64,000 bases of DNA from Empedobacter sp036647415 (GTDB lineage: Bacteria > Bacteroidota > Bacteroidia > Flavobacteriales > Weeksellaceae), in contig NZ_JAVXKG010000012.1 of assembly GCF_036647415.1 (NCBI RefSeq), forward strand, positions 18,766 through 82,765. Direction: 5' to 3'. Shown here piece by piece: positions 8,949-18,161 of the stretch. The translations under genes were made by a program, and so were the position numbers. Within the stretch, counting starts at the first letter, position 1. Each line of letters starts with the position of its first letter. The notes beneath the pieces were generated by a model that was not told the DNA's origin, did not search any database, and saw only the letters and a program-made list of their open reading frames with translations.

Positions 8949-10154
8949 ATGAAAATTCTACACACTGCCGATTGGCATTTAGGTAAACGATTAGACAATT
9001 ACTCTCGAATAGAGGAGCAAATAGAAGTGATGAACGAAATTTGCGAAATTGCTGATGAACAAAATATCGATTTGGTATTAGTTGCTGGCGATTTATTTGA
9101 TACGTTTAATCCGAGTGTAGAAGCTGTCGAATTATTTTATAAAACGTTGAAAAGATTAGCCAATAATGGTCAACGTCCCGTTATCGCAATTGCGGGTAAT
9201 CATGATTCTCCCGATCGTATTGACGCACCCGATCCTTTGGCGCGCGAATGTGGAATTATCTTAATTGGTCATCCAAATACAAAAGTGCAGGAATTTAAAT
9301 TACCTGAATTTGAAATTTCTAATTCAGTAGAAGGGTTTATTGAATTAAAATTGAATCATATAAAATTTCCTGTCAGAATTATTCATACTTCTTATGCGAA
9401 TGAAATTCGGCTGAAACACTATTTTGGAGAAGAAAAAGAGCAACAGTTGAATATTCTCTTAGCGGAACAATGGCAAAGTTTAGCCAATGATTTTTGTGAT
9501 GAAAATGGTGTTAATCTTTTGATGACACATTTGTACATGAACAAAAAAGGACAAGAATTATTGGAAGAGCCAGAAGGTGAAAAACCGATTAAAATAGGAA
9601 ATGCAGATTTGGTTTTTTCGGACGGAATTCCTACTCAAATTCAATACACTGCTTTGGGACATCTACATGCGTATAATAACGTCGGAACAATAGAAAAACC
9701 AGTTGTTTATAGTTCATCACCTTTGTGTTATAGTTTTAGTGAAGCTGGTCAAACCAAATATGTTTCAATTATCGAAGCAAATCCAAATGAAAATGTCTCG
9801 TTTGAAAAGATTGCATTGAAAAAAGGAAAACCATTGGTTAGAAAAACTTTTGATTCAGTCGAAAATACTGTCGAATGGTTAAATGAAAATCAAAATACAT
9901 TGGTAGAATTGACTTTAGAAAGCGAAACTTTTTTAAAAGCTGAAGACAGAAAATTGATTTATCAATCTCATCCTGGCATTATTCATTTGATTCCGAAAGT
10001 TAAAAATGAAAAAAACTCAGAAAATCAAGCAAAAGAGATTAATCTGAACCAAAATATGGAAGATCTTTTTCAAGATTATTTCAAGTCTAAAAATGGTAAT
10101 CAAGAACCAAACGATGATTTAAAAAACTTGTTCAACGAAATTCTAAATGCTTAA
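8949..10154 (+). CDS. sbcD: exonuclease SbcCD, nuclease subunit SbcD
   Basis: 401 residues. Mre11-type metallophosphatase motifs in order: ILHTADWHLG, LVLVAGDLFDTFNPS, VIAIAGNHDSPDR, LLMTHLYM and YTALGHLHAYN. This is the Mn-dependent nuclease that opens hairpins and processes ends together with the ATPase SbcC, whose gene follows. A palindromic repeat is inserted between the two genes, which is fitting because SbcCD itself attacks such hairpins. Confidence 0.93.
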   Translation: MKILHTADWHLGKRLDNYSRIEEQIEVMNEICEIADEQNIDLVLVAGDLFDTFNPSVEAVELFYKTLKRLANNGQRPVIAIAGNHDSPDRIDAPDPLARECGIILIGHPNTKVQEFKLPEFEISNSVEGFIELKLNHIKFPVRIIHTSYANEIRLKHYFGEEKEQQLNILLAEQWQSLANDFCDENGVNLLMTHLYMNKKGQELLEEPEGEKPIKIGNADLVFSDGIPTQIQYTALGHLHAYNNVGTIEKPVVYSSSPLCYSFSEAGQTKYVSIIEANPNENVSFEKIALKKGKPLVRKTFDSVENTVEWLNENQNTLVELTLESETFLKAEDRKLIYQSHPGIIHLIPKVKNEKNSENQAKEINLNQNMEDLFQDYFKSKNGNQEPNDDLKNLFNEILNA

Positions 10155-10169
10155 AGTATTTTTTTAGTT

Positions 10170-10250
10170 AGATTCATCACTTCGTTCAGAATGACAAATG
10201 ATTATAGTCGTTCAGTTAAAAAATGTCATTCCGAGTTTATCGAGGAATCT
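10170..10250. repeat. palindromic REP-like intergenic element between sbcD and sbcC
   Basis: Imperfect inverted repeat: the left arm starts AGATTCATCACTTCG and ends GAATGACA; the right arm starts TGTCATTCCGAG and ends CGAGGAATCT. Flanks are T-rich on the left and A-rich on the right. The TGTCATTC...GAGGAATCT wording is characteristic of interspersed palindromes in Bacteroidota genomes (from memory). It fills most of the 148-bp gap. Confidence 0.65.
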
Positions 10251-10302
10251 AAAAAAAAGTTTATTTCACAATAAAAGGTATTAAATAGTATTAATAAAAA
10301 AT

Positions 10303-13300
10303 ATGATTCCAGTTAAATTAACAATAGAAGGTTTATATTCTTACCAAGAACGCCAAATAATAGAGTTTAATAATCTGACAGAAGCTGGGTTATTTGGGAT
10401 TTTTGGAAAAGTTGGTTCAGGAAAATCATCAATTTTAGAAGCTATTACATTTGTATTATATGGCGAAACAGAACGATTGAATAATCGTGATAAGCGAGCA
10501 TATAATATGATGAATTTAAAATCAAACCGATCATATATTGAGTTTGATTTTTATAATTATGAAAACAAATTATTTCGTGCAACGCGAGAGTTTAAACGGA
10601 ATTCTAAAAATTTTGAAGATGTAAAATCTCCAACGGTCGTTTTATATGAATTCAAAAATGAAAGCTGGATTCCTTTAGAAAGTTCAGATGTTGAAGAAAT
10701 TATTGGTTTAAGTTATAAAAATTTCAAGCGAACAATTATTATTCCGCAAGGTCAATTCAAAGAATTTATTGAATTAGGAGCAACGGAACGTACCAAAATG
10801 ATGAAAGAAATTTTTAGTCTACATCGTTTTGATTTACAGGATAAAGTTGGTGGTTTAGTCAAACAAAATCTATCTAATTTAGATAAACTTCAAGGAAAAT
10901 TAACAGGTTTTGAAGATGTTTCTACTGAGAAAATAGAAGAATTAGTAGAAGAATCAAAAATTGCGGAAGAAGAATCAAAAAAAATCAAGGAAGAATATAC
11001 AATTTTAAGTGAGGTTTTTGAGAAATTGAAAAATTTAAAATTAGACTTTGATAACTTAAAAAATCGTAAAGTTGAACTTAATAATCTAAGTGAAGAAAAA
11101 ATACTGATTGATGAAAAAGAAGAGAAAACAGCTGTTTATGAGCAAATTTTCAATTCATTTTTTCAATTATTAAAAAATAAAAATAAATATTCGACAGATT
11201 TAGAATTTAAAAATCATGATGTCGAAAATCTAAAAAAACAATTTCATTTAATAGATAATCAATTAAAAGAAATAAGAAAAGAATTAGAAATAATTCAACC
11301 TCAATTTGAACAATTAAATCAAAAACGACAAGAAGAAACTGATTTAGGTTTGATTGCTGAAATTATAAAATTTACAAAAGAAATTGAGGTATTAAAAGAG
11401 CGTACAGAAAAAGGTTTATTTCAGGTAGAAGAAGTAAGGAAAAATGTGATAAAAATCAATCAATCGATTGATGAAAAAGAACAAAAAATAAAGACTTTAC
11501 AAGCAAATAAAGTTGATTCTCAAATTATATTTGAAGTTGGAAATTGGTTTAATCAACAAAAAAATTTAGAAAATTCTATATCTAATCAACAAAAAAAAGT
11601 AGAGCAAGTTAAGTCACAAATCAATCAATTAGAAAAAGATTTGATCGATTTTAATGTAAACAAAGATTCGTTTGAAAAGGAAAATTTAGCGCTTAAAAAA
11701 CAATTTCTAAACCGTAAAAAAGAAGTTGAAGAAAAACGTAATCAATTAGAAATTCAACAAAAATTAGCACAATATGCGCATGATTTACACGATGGAGATG
11801 CTTGTCCTTTGTGTGGATCGGCGGAGCATCCACATATTATTGAAGTAGAGGATGTGAGTAATAATTTGCTGCTTTTGAAAAATTTGTATACAGAAATTGA
11901 AAAAGAGGAGACAGATTGGCAAGAAAAAGTTAATAATATTCAGCAAATTTTTTCTCATTTACAAATTTTTGGAGATCAGTTAAAACAAGAAAATAGTTTA
12001 ATTGAGGATTTGAACAATCAGTTTACAAATCATTTAAAATTATTTACTTGGACTACTTTTGATTCTGCAAATTTTGCTCATTTTCAGGAAATACAACAAA
12101 ATTCTATTCGATTAGAAAAAGAAATTGAACAAGAAAATGAAGCGTTAAAAAATGATCGAGTTGCAATAGAAAAAGAACGTCAAGATTTGGATAAATTTTC
12201 GAAAGCATTAGAGAGTTTTAAACTTGATGAAGGTGAAAAATTAGCTCGAATTAATCAAAATAAAACAAATTTGAAAGTTCTTTTATTTGATGATTTTAAA
12301 GTGTTTTCGGAGGAAGATATTTTATTAAAAGCAAAAGAATTAAATCAATCTAATCAGAAAATTGAACAAATTTTTCATGCTTTGAGTCAAAATTTAAATG
12401 ATCTGAATCCAAAATTAGCATCTCAAAAAACGTCGATTACGTTAATTGAAGAGCAAATTAAAGAGATTTTGAATGAGTTAGATCAAATAAATACACAAAT
12501 CAATACAGCATTAGTAGAGCATCGTTTAGATAAAATAGAAGAGGTAGAATCTATTTTAAAACAACAAATCAATATTTCTGAAGAACAAAAAATAATTCAT
12601 GATTTTAAAGTTAGGTACGAAACAGCGAAACAAATAATAAATGATTTAGAGCATAAATTGGATGGATTAAATTTTGATGATAATGCTTTTTTAGAAGCTG
12701 AAATTAATTTTAAAAATGCAGAAATTAGAAAGAATGAATCATCCAAAAAAGTTGTTTTACTACATGCAGAAATTGATCGTTTAAGAAAAGAATTTGATGC
12801 TAAAAAAGAATTATTAGAGGAGCAGACTGCATTACAAAAACGCGCGGATAATCTTAAAATAATGAAAAATTTGTTTGATAGCGCAGGTTTTGTACAATAT
12901 GTTTCATCTATTTATTTACGACAATTGTGTGAAAATGCAAATGTTCGTTTTCATCGTATGACGCGAAATCAGTTGAGTTTACAGATGAATGAAAATAATG
13001 ATTTTGAGATTATCGATTATTTAAATGAAGGTAGAACACGAAGTGTGAAAACGCTTTCTGGTGGGCAAGCATTTCAGGTTTCTCTGAGTTTGGCATTGGC
13101 ATTAGCAGAAAGTGTGCAAGCGAATGTGAAGGCGGAAAAGAATTTCTTTTTTATAGATGAAGGTTTTGGTACACAAGATTCTGAAGCTGTAAATATTGTT
13201 TTTGAAACATTGATGAATTTGCAAAAAGAGAATCGTATTGTCGGAATTATTTCTCATGTTGATGAGTTGAAAGATAGAATTCCAGTGGCTTTATCCATTG

Positions 13301-13341
13301 TAAAAGATGAAGAAAAAGGAAGTTTAATAGAGTTTATATAA
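10303..13341 (+). CDS. sbcC: exonuclease SbcCD, ATPase subunit SbcC
   Basis: 1012 residues. Walker A GKVGSGKSS in FGIFGKVGSGKSSILEAITF near residue 37; long coiled coils (about 190-480 and 560-850) separated by the zinc hook CPLCGSAEHPH near residue 503; C-terminal half with signature TLSGGQAFQVSLSLALALAE, Walker B FFFIDEGFGTQD and H-loop ISHVDEL. This is the SMC-like partner of SbcD. A strong terminator follows. Confidence 0.93.
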   Translation: MIPVKLTIEGLYSYQERQIIEFNNLTEAGLFGIFGKVGSGKSSILEAITFVLYGETERLNNRDKRAYNMMNLKSNRSYIEFDFYNYENKLFRATREFKRNSKNFEDVKSPTVVLYEFKNESWIPLESSDVEEIIGLSYKNFKRTIIIPQGQFKEFIELGATERTKMMKEIFSLHRFDLQDKVGGLVKQNLSNLDKLQGKLTGFEDVSTEKIEELVEESKIAEEESKKIKEEYTILSEVFEKLKNLKLDFDNLKNRKVELNNLSEEKILIDEKEEKTAVYEQIFNSFFQLLKNKNKYSTDLEFKNHDVENLKKQFHLIDNQLKEIRKELEIIQPQFEQLNQKRQEETDLGLIAEIIKFTKEIEVLKERTEKGLFQVEEVRKNVIKINQSIDEKEQKIKTLQANKVDSQIIFEVGNWFNQQKNLENSISNQQKKVEQVKSQINQLEKDLIDFNVNKDSFEKENLALKKQFLNRKKEVEEKRNQLEIQQKLAQYAHDLHDGDACPLCGSAEHPHIIEVEDVSNNLLLLKNLYTEIEKEETDWQEKVNNIQQIFSHLQIFGDQLKQENSLIEDLNNQFTNHLKLFTWTTFDSANFAHFQEIQQNSIRLEKEIEQENEALKNDRVAIEKERQDLDKFSKALESFKLDEGEKLARINQNKTNLKVLLFDDFKVFSEEDILLKAKELNQSNQKIEQIFHALSQNLNDLNPKLASQKTSITLIEEQIKEILNELDQINTQINTALVEHRLDKIEEVESILKQQINISEEQKIIHDFKVRYETAKQIINDLEHKLDGLNFDDNAFLEAEINFKNAEIRKNESSKKVVLLHAEIDRLRKEFDAKKELLEEQTALQKRADNLKIMKNLFDSAGFVQYVSSIYLRQLCENANVRFHRMTRNQLSLQMNENNDFEIIDYLNEGRTRSVKTLSGGQAFQVSLSLALALAESVQANVKAEKNFFFIDEGFGTQDSEAVNIVFETLMNLQKENRIVGIISHVDELKDRIPVALSIVKDEEKGSLIEFI

Positions 13342-13360
13342 CGATATAGAATTAATATCA

Positions 13361-13398
13361 AAAAAAATCCGTTCGATTATTCGAACGGATTTTTTTTG
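13361..13398. terminator. bidirectional intrinsic terminator after sbcC
   Basis: Stem ATCCGTTCGA / TCGAACGGAT extended by A7 and T8 tracts, loop TTAT, between convergent sbcC and rnz. Confidence 0.88.
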
Positions 13399-13426
13399 TT
13401 TTATGATATCCTATTTTTGGTTCAAT

Positions 13427-14350
13427 CTAATTTTCTTTAATTTTTATTGTACCTAAAATTTCAGGTAAAAAAGTATTCGGAAAAATCTCTCTCGCTTCAT
13501 CTAGCAATACGCTATAATCATGATATCGATTAGAGAAATGTCCAATCACCAATTTCTTTACATTAGCTTCTTTTGCAATCATTGCAGCTTCTTTTGCTGT
13601 TGTATGACCTGTATATGTTGCCAAGTCTTTCAATTCATGTAAAAAAGTTGCTTCATGATACAATAAATCCACTTCTTTTATGATAGGAACAATATTCGGT
13701 TTGTATTTTGTATCCGAACAAAAAGCATAACTTAATGATTTTTGAGCTTCGAAAGTTAAATAATCATTCGGAATTATTTTACCAGATTCTAAGACAAAAT
13801 CTTTTCCATTTTTTAAATTTTGATAATCACAAATCTCAATTTCAGGAAATTCTTCTATCGTGTCAATATTCAGTTTTCGAGGTTTCTTTTTCTCTCGGAA
13901 AAGATAACCATTTGTATAAACTCTGTGATTTAGCGGAATAGAAAAAACTTCTACTTTATCATCTTCAAAAACCAAAACAGATTCTTTGGTGTGTAATTCA
14001 TTGAAAATTATTTGATAAGAATTATTTGATTCCGTTAATCGCAATTGTGTCATAATAAATTCCTCGATTCCTTTCGGACCATGAATATGTAGCGGCGTGT
14101 CACGTCCTAATAACTGAAAAGTAGAAATTAATCCAATCAATCCAAAAACATGATCGCCATGCAAATGCGAAATAAATATGTGATTTATTCGGTTAAATTT
14201 TGCCTTCGCTTTACGTAATTGCACTTGCGTTCCCTCTCCACAATCTATCAAAAAATAACGTTCTGCTATGTTGAGTAATTGCGCAGTTGGATGTGTAAAG
14301 GCTGTTGGTAATGCCGAATTAAATCCTAATATGGTAAGTTTTAAACTCAA
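13427..14350 (-). CDS. rnz: ribonuclease Z
   Basis: 307 residues. The metallo-beta-lactamase motif FISHLHGDHVFGL (HxHxDH), the DCGEGTQ loop, CSDTKY, LLYHEATF and the late VIGHFSNRY metal-ligand motif are all present, and length fits the short bacterial form. It cleaves the 3' trailer of tRNA precursors; the CCA-less tRNA genes at the window end are the kind of substrate it needs. Its ATG overlaps the rdgB stop by 4 bases (ATGA), so they are translationally coupled. Confidence 0.92.
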   Translation of the reverse strand: MSLKLTILGFNSALPTAFTHPTAQLLNIAERYFLIDCGEGTQVQLRKAKAKFNRINHIFISHLHGDHVFGLIGLISTFQLLGRDTPLHIHGPKGIEEFIMTQLRLTESNNSYQIIFNELHTKESVLVFEDDKVEVFSIPLNHRVYTNGYLFREKKKPRKLNIDTIEEFPEIEICDYQNLKNGKDFVLESGKIIPNDYLTFEAQKSLSYAFCSDTKYKPNIVPIIKEVDLLYHEATFLHELKDLATYTGHTTAKEAAMIAKEANVKKLVIGHFSNRYHDYSVLLDEAREIFPNTFLPEILGTIKIKEN

Positions 14351-14928
14351 TTTTTGTTTAGGTTTATTAAAAAATTATTTAGTTTTTCTACTGCTTTTGC
14401 TCTGTGGCTTATTGCATTTTTTTCTTCTGCGGACATTTGAGCAAATGATTTCGAAAAACCATCTGGAATAAAAATAGGATCGTATCCAAAACCATTTTCT
14501 CCTAAAATTTCAGTAGAAATAGTTCCATCAATTCTTCCTTCAAAAAAATATTCCTTTCCATTCAAAATTAAGCAGAAAATCGAAATAAAATAAGCTTTTC
14601 GGTTTGTTTTTCCATCTAATTCTTTCAGTGCTTTTGCAATATTATCTTCATCTTTTCCTGTCCCAGCATAACGTGCAGAATACACACCTGGAGCGCCATT
14701 TAAAGCATCAATTACTAAACCAGAATCGTCTGCAAAGATATTTTTTCCTGTTTTCTCGAAGATTGTTTTTGCTTTTAATAGAGCATTTTCTTCAAAAGTT
14801 TTACCAGTTTCTTCTATTTCATCAAAAAAACCAATATCAGTCAAAGATTTCATCGATAAATAAGAAGGTAAAATTTGTGCAACTTCTTTTACTTTATTGT
14901 TGTTGTGTGTGGCAAAAATTAATTCCAT
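14347..14928 (-). CDS. rdgB: XTP/dITP pyrophosphatase (RdgB/HAM1)
   Basis: 193 residues. N-terminal ATHNNNKVKEV, central TFEENALLKA, FADDSGLVIDALNGAPGVYSARYAG and late GFGYDPIF and SHRAKAV are the full HAM1 motif set. It hydrolyses non-canonical purine triphosphates to monophosphate and pyrophosphate, keeping them out of nucleic acids. Overlaps rnz by 4 nt and the CPBP gene by 1 nt. Confidence 0.93.
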   Translation of the reverse strand: MELIFATHNNNKVKEVAQILPSYLSMKSLTDIGFFDEIEETGKTFEENALLKAKTIFEKTGKNIFADDSGLVIDALNGAPGVYSARYAGTGKDEDNIAKALKELDGKTNRKAYFISIFCLILNGKEYFFEGRIDGTISTEILGENGFGYDPIFIPDGFSKSFAQMSAEEKNAISHRAKAVEKLNNFLINLNKN

Positions 14929-15773
14929 TATATTGTTTTTTGTTGCGTCTGTTTGTATAATAAAAATACGCTTCCAATTCCTAAAATTGTTAATCCTATT
15001 AAGATTAAATAATCAGATTGTACAAAGACATCGCCTTCCATATCGCCCTGAATAAGCATTAATGAATAAGCAAGTGTGTTGTTTAAGAAATGTAAAATCA
15101 TCGGTATTAATAAAGATTTTGTACGATAATAAACAAACCCAAAAATTACACCCAAAATTCCGGCACCTATAAATTGCCAAGGATTCATGTGTGCGCAACC
15201 AAAAATAAAACCATTAAGTAATATTGCAACTGTCGGATTTACATTAAAATTCAACATTCCTTTTAGTATAATTCCTCTGAAAATAATTTCTTCAAATATT
15301 GGTGCTAAAAGACAAACCATTATAAAACCTGCGATTTTATAATCTAACATCATTTCGAAAGATTCTTCGAAGATTTTATAAACAGCTTCTAAAGGACCAG
15401 TTGTCGGAATTAAACTTGTGAAAAATTCTGCTAAAGGCAAGAATAAAAACCAGCAGCAGACAGCTAAAATGAGCTGTGTAAAGGTAAATTTATGTTTGAT
15501 AGATTGTAAAATAACCGTAAATTTTGTTTGTGTCAACATGAGTAAAACCACAATTGCAGCAAGCGTTCCGCTCAAAAACCCCAATGGTAATGTAATATGG
15601 TTTAATGGTTTATAAAACATTCCTGGAAGTGAAATTATACTGCCTACAAATTGCCAAACAATAACGGCTACTAAACTGTATAAAATGGCTTTTCCGATTC
15701 CGAAACTTATGATATTTGGTTGAGTTGATTTTTTTTCCTCAACATATTCTTGGTATGGAGATTTCTCATTCAT
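14928..15773 (-). CDS. CPBP family intramembrane glutamic endopeptidase
   Basis: 281 residues with about eight hydrophobic segments. The CPBP/Abi motifs are present: EEIIFRGIILKG (Glu-Glu and Arg), FGCAHMN with its His, and LHFLNNT. Members are Rce1-like proteases of the inner membrane; substrates in Bacteroidota are mostly unknown. It shares 8 nt with rlmH and 1 nt with rdgB in a tightly packed operon. Confidence 0.87.
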   Translation of the reverse strand: MNEKSPYQEYVEEKKSTQPNIISFGIGKAILYSLVAVIVWQFVGSIISLPGMFYKPLNHITLPLGFLSGTLAAIVVLLMLTQTKFTVILQSIKHKFTFTQLILAVCCWFLFLPLAEFFTSLIPTTGPLEAVYKIFEESFEMMLDYKIAGFIMVCLLAPIFEEIIFRGIILKGMLNFNVNPTVAILLNGFIFGCAHMNPWQFIGAGILGVIFGFVYYRTKSLLIPMILHFLNNTLAYSLMLIQGDMEGDVFVQSDYLILIGLTILGIGSVFLLYKQTQQKTI

Positions 15774-16239
15774 GGTGATAAGGTTTACCCTGCAAGATAC
15801 TAAATCCGCGGTAAATTTGTTCTGTTAAAAATAAACGAACCATTTGGTGCGTAAATGTCATGTTGGATAATGACATTTTTTTATTTCCACGATTATAAAC
15901 TGTTTCATCAAAACCATAAGGTCCACCAATCACAAAAACTAAATTTTTGACAGATTGATTCATATAATTCTGAATATCGTCTGCAAATTGCTTAGAAGTT
16001 GGTTGTTTTCCTTTTTCGTCCAAAATAATTACAAAATCAGTATTTACAATTTTTGCTAAAATTTGTTCACCTTCTTTCTGTTTTTGTTGAATTTCTGACA
16101 AATTTTTACGATTTTTAAGGTCAGGAATTTCAATTCTTTGATAATTTATATGTGAAGGTAATCGATTTTCATACTTTTGCAGAAGAATTTCGATGGCTTT
16201 TTCGTCGGTTTTACCAATACAAATTGTCGTAATATTCAT
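15766..16239 (-). CDS. rlmH: 23S rRNA (pseudouridine1915-N3)-methyltransferase RlmH
   Basis: 157 residues, the standard length. The SPOUT knot is clear: FVIGGPYGFDETVYNRGN, then SLSNMTFTHQMVRLFLTEQIYRGFSILQGKPYHHE, where the last 8 residues are nearly invariant in the family. Methylates pseudouridine 1915 in helix 69 of mature ribosomes. First gene of the rlmH-CPBP-rdgB-rnz operon. Confidence 0.95.
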   Translation of the reverse strand: MNITTICIGKTDEKAIEILLQKYENRLPSHINYQRIEIPDLKNRKNLSEIQQKQKEGEQILAKIVNTDFVIILDEKGKQPTSKQFADDIQNYMNQSVKNLVFVIGGPYGFDETVYNRGNKKMSLSNMTFTHQMVRLFLTEQIYRGFSILQGKPYHHE

Positions 16240-16263
16240 TTAATAAAATTATAAGGCAAAAAT

Positions 16264-17232
16264 ATGCGCATTCTGCAAGATTTTAAAACATATACAGGAA
16301 TAAATTATTTTAGATCTTGGTCGAAAGCAACAATGATGAACAAAAAAACGGGCATCACGGTATATGATTTCTTGAAAGTTTTCTGGATTCGTGTAATGAA
16401 AGGAAATTTTCCACTTCGTTCTGCTGCAGTTTCTTGGATCTTGTTTTTTAGTATGTTTCCTTTTTTGCTTTTTTTGTTTAGTGTTTTGCCGCATTTGGCT
16501 TATTACGAAGAGATAAAAAACTTACTTTTCACACAACTTTTACCACAACTTTTACCGAAACATGTGAGTAATGAAGTGATTTCTTATATAGATAGCACGA
16601 CGGCTTTACAGGGAAAACGAAAGGTAAATTGGTTGCTTATTATGGTGACGATTTTTATGTCATCTAATGGAATTCAGGGAATTATAAATGGATTTAATGT
16701 TTCGTATCAAGATGTTTATGTGAAGAGAAAAAATTCAAAATCAAGAATGATTTCAATTATTTTAACTTTGTTTTTTACAGTTTTTATAGTGTTGCAAGTT
16801 TTTCTTTCGTATTCAACATCAGTTATTTGGAAATATTTGAGTCATGTTAAATTTTTAACGCAAATAGGACAGTTTTCTTATTTAATCAATTATTTTACAG
16901 TATTTATTTTCTATTTTGTGTCGATGTGTATGTTGTATTATTTTGGTCCAAATCATAAAAAATCAAGAAGCACAGTTTTACCAGGAGCAATTTTGACATC
17001 GGTATTATTTTTATTAACCGTTATTGGATTTAATACATATCTAAGTTATTTTTCTAATATCGATTTATTGTACGGATCGCTTGGATTAGTGATGATTATG
17101 ATGATTTTTGTTTACATTAACGTGATATTGATGTTGGTTGGATATGAACTAAATATGTCTATTAATTATACTAAAAATTATGAATATGTAAGCCATATTG
17201 ATAGCAATAGATACATCAATTTAGATAAATAA
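16264..17232 (+). CDS. YihY/BrkB-type inner membrane protein
   Basis: 322 residues, six hydrophobic segments. Family motifs: LRSAAVSWILFFSMFPFLLFL, YQDVYVKRK, PGAILTSVLFLL and YGSLGLVMIMMIFVYINVILMLVGYELN. The family was once called ribonuclease BN; that activity belongs to RNase Z and function here is unknown. Its start lies only 24 bp from the divergent rlmH start. An internal ATG near 16333 would leave more promoter room, so the N-terminus is uncertain. Confidence 0.85.
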   Translation: MRILQDFKTYTGINYFRSWSKATMMNKKTGITVYDFLKVFWIRVMKGNFPLRSAAVSWILFFSMFPFLLFLFSVLPHLAYYEEIKNLLFTQLLPQLLPKHVSNEVISYIDSTTALQGKRKVNWLLIMVTIFMSSNGIQGIINGFNVSYQDVYVKRKNSKSRMISIILTLFFTVFIVLQVFLSYSTSVIWKYLSHVKFLTQIGQFSYLINYFTVFIFYFVSMCMLYYFGPNHKKSRSTVLPGAILTSVLFLLTVIGFNTYLSYFSNIDLLYGSLGLVMIMMIFVYINVILMLVGYELNMSINYTKNYEYVSHIDSNRYINLDK

Positions 17233-17251
17233 AACTAGCGAAAAGGATAAA

Positions 17252-18118
17252 CTATTCATTCAGTTTATGTCCGCAAGTTTTGCAGTAAATAGAGCCGTCA
17301 AGATGATAATCATCGCCACAATTTCTACATTTTTCGGTGTTTTTCGGAATATCTAGTTTTGATGCTTTATTCATTTCCATCGTTACAATTCCTGTTGGTA
17401 CAGCAATTATTCCATAACCAATTATCATCACCAAAGAAGCAAGAAATTGTCCCAAACCTGTAACGGGAGAAATATCTCCATAACCTACCGTTGTTAAAGT
17501 TACAATTGCCCAATAAATACTAATCGGAATACTTGTAAAACCAGATTCTGGATGATCGTGTTCTACCATAAACATGATAGAGCCAATAACAACTACAATT
17601 AAAATAACGTAGGATAAAAATACAATAATTTTGTCTTTACTTTCTTTAAGACCAATAACCAAGACATTTCGTCCGTGTGTAAATTGCGTTAAATTAAAAA
17701 TTCTAAAAATTCGTAATAAACGTAAAATACGAATACTCGATAAATATTTACTTGAAGGGAAAAATAATCCTAAATAGAACGGAAGAATTGACAATAAATC
17801 GATAATCCCGTAGAAACTAAAAATATAACGCCATCTGTTTTTTACACAATAAACTCTCAAAAGATATTCTATCGTAAATAAAGATGTTAAGGTCCATTCC
17901 AGTGTAACTAATGTAGAATGATAACGAGCGTTAATAGCTGGTACAGACTCTAACATTACCAAACCAACACTTACCATTATCAGAAACAATAATGTAATGT
18001 CAAATAATTTTCCATAAGGTGTATTTGCCTCGAAAATGACATCAAATATTTTTTGTTTTAATTTATTTTCTTCATCCTTACTCATTCTTCGGAATGTAGG
18101 AAATTGACTTTTAAACAT
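17252..18118 (-). CDS. voltage-gated-type potassium channel with C-terminal zinc ribbon
   Basis: 288 residues. S1-S4 region with the charged segment RILRLLRIFRIFNL resembling an S4 voltage sensor, then the pore loop TLTTVGYGDISPVT with selectivity filter TVGYGD, and S6. After the channel comes a short cytosolic tail with four cysteines: CRNCGDDYHLDGSIYCKTCG, a zinc-ribbon-like element. Predicted 6-helix K+ channel of the inner membrane. Gating by voltage is inferred from the S4 pattern. Confidence 0.88.
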   Translation of the reverse strand: MFKSQFPTFRRMSKDEENKLKQKIFDVIFEANTPYGKLFDITLLFLIMVSVGLVMLESVPAINARYHSTLVTLEWTLTSLFTIEYLLRVYCVKNRWRYIFSFYGIIDLLSILPFYLGLFFPSSKYLSSIRILRLLRIFRIFNLTQFTHGRNVLVIGLKESKDKIIVFLSYVILIVVVIGSIMFMVEHDHPESGFTSIPISIYWAIVTLTTVGYGDISPVTGLGQFLASLVMIIGYGIIAVPTGIVTMEMNKASKLDIPKNTEKCRNCGDDYHLDGSIYCKTCGHKLNE

Positions 18119-18161
18119 TGGTTTATATTTTGGAATGAGCTAAATTAGAGAAAAAATAATT

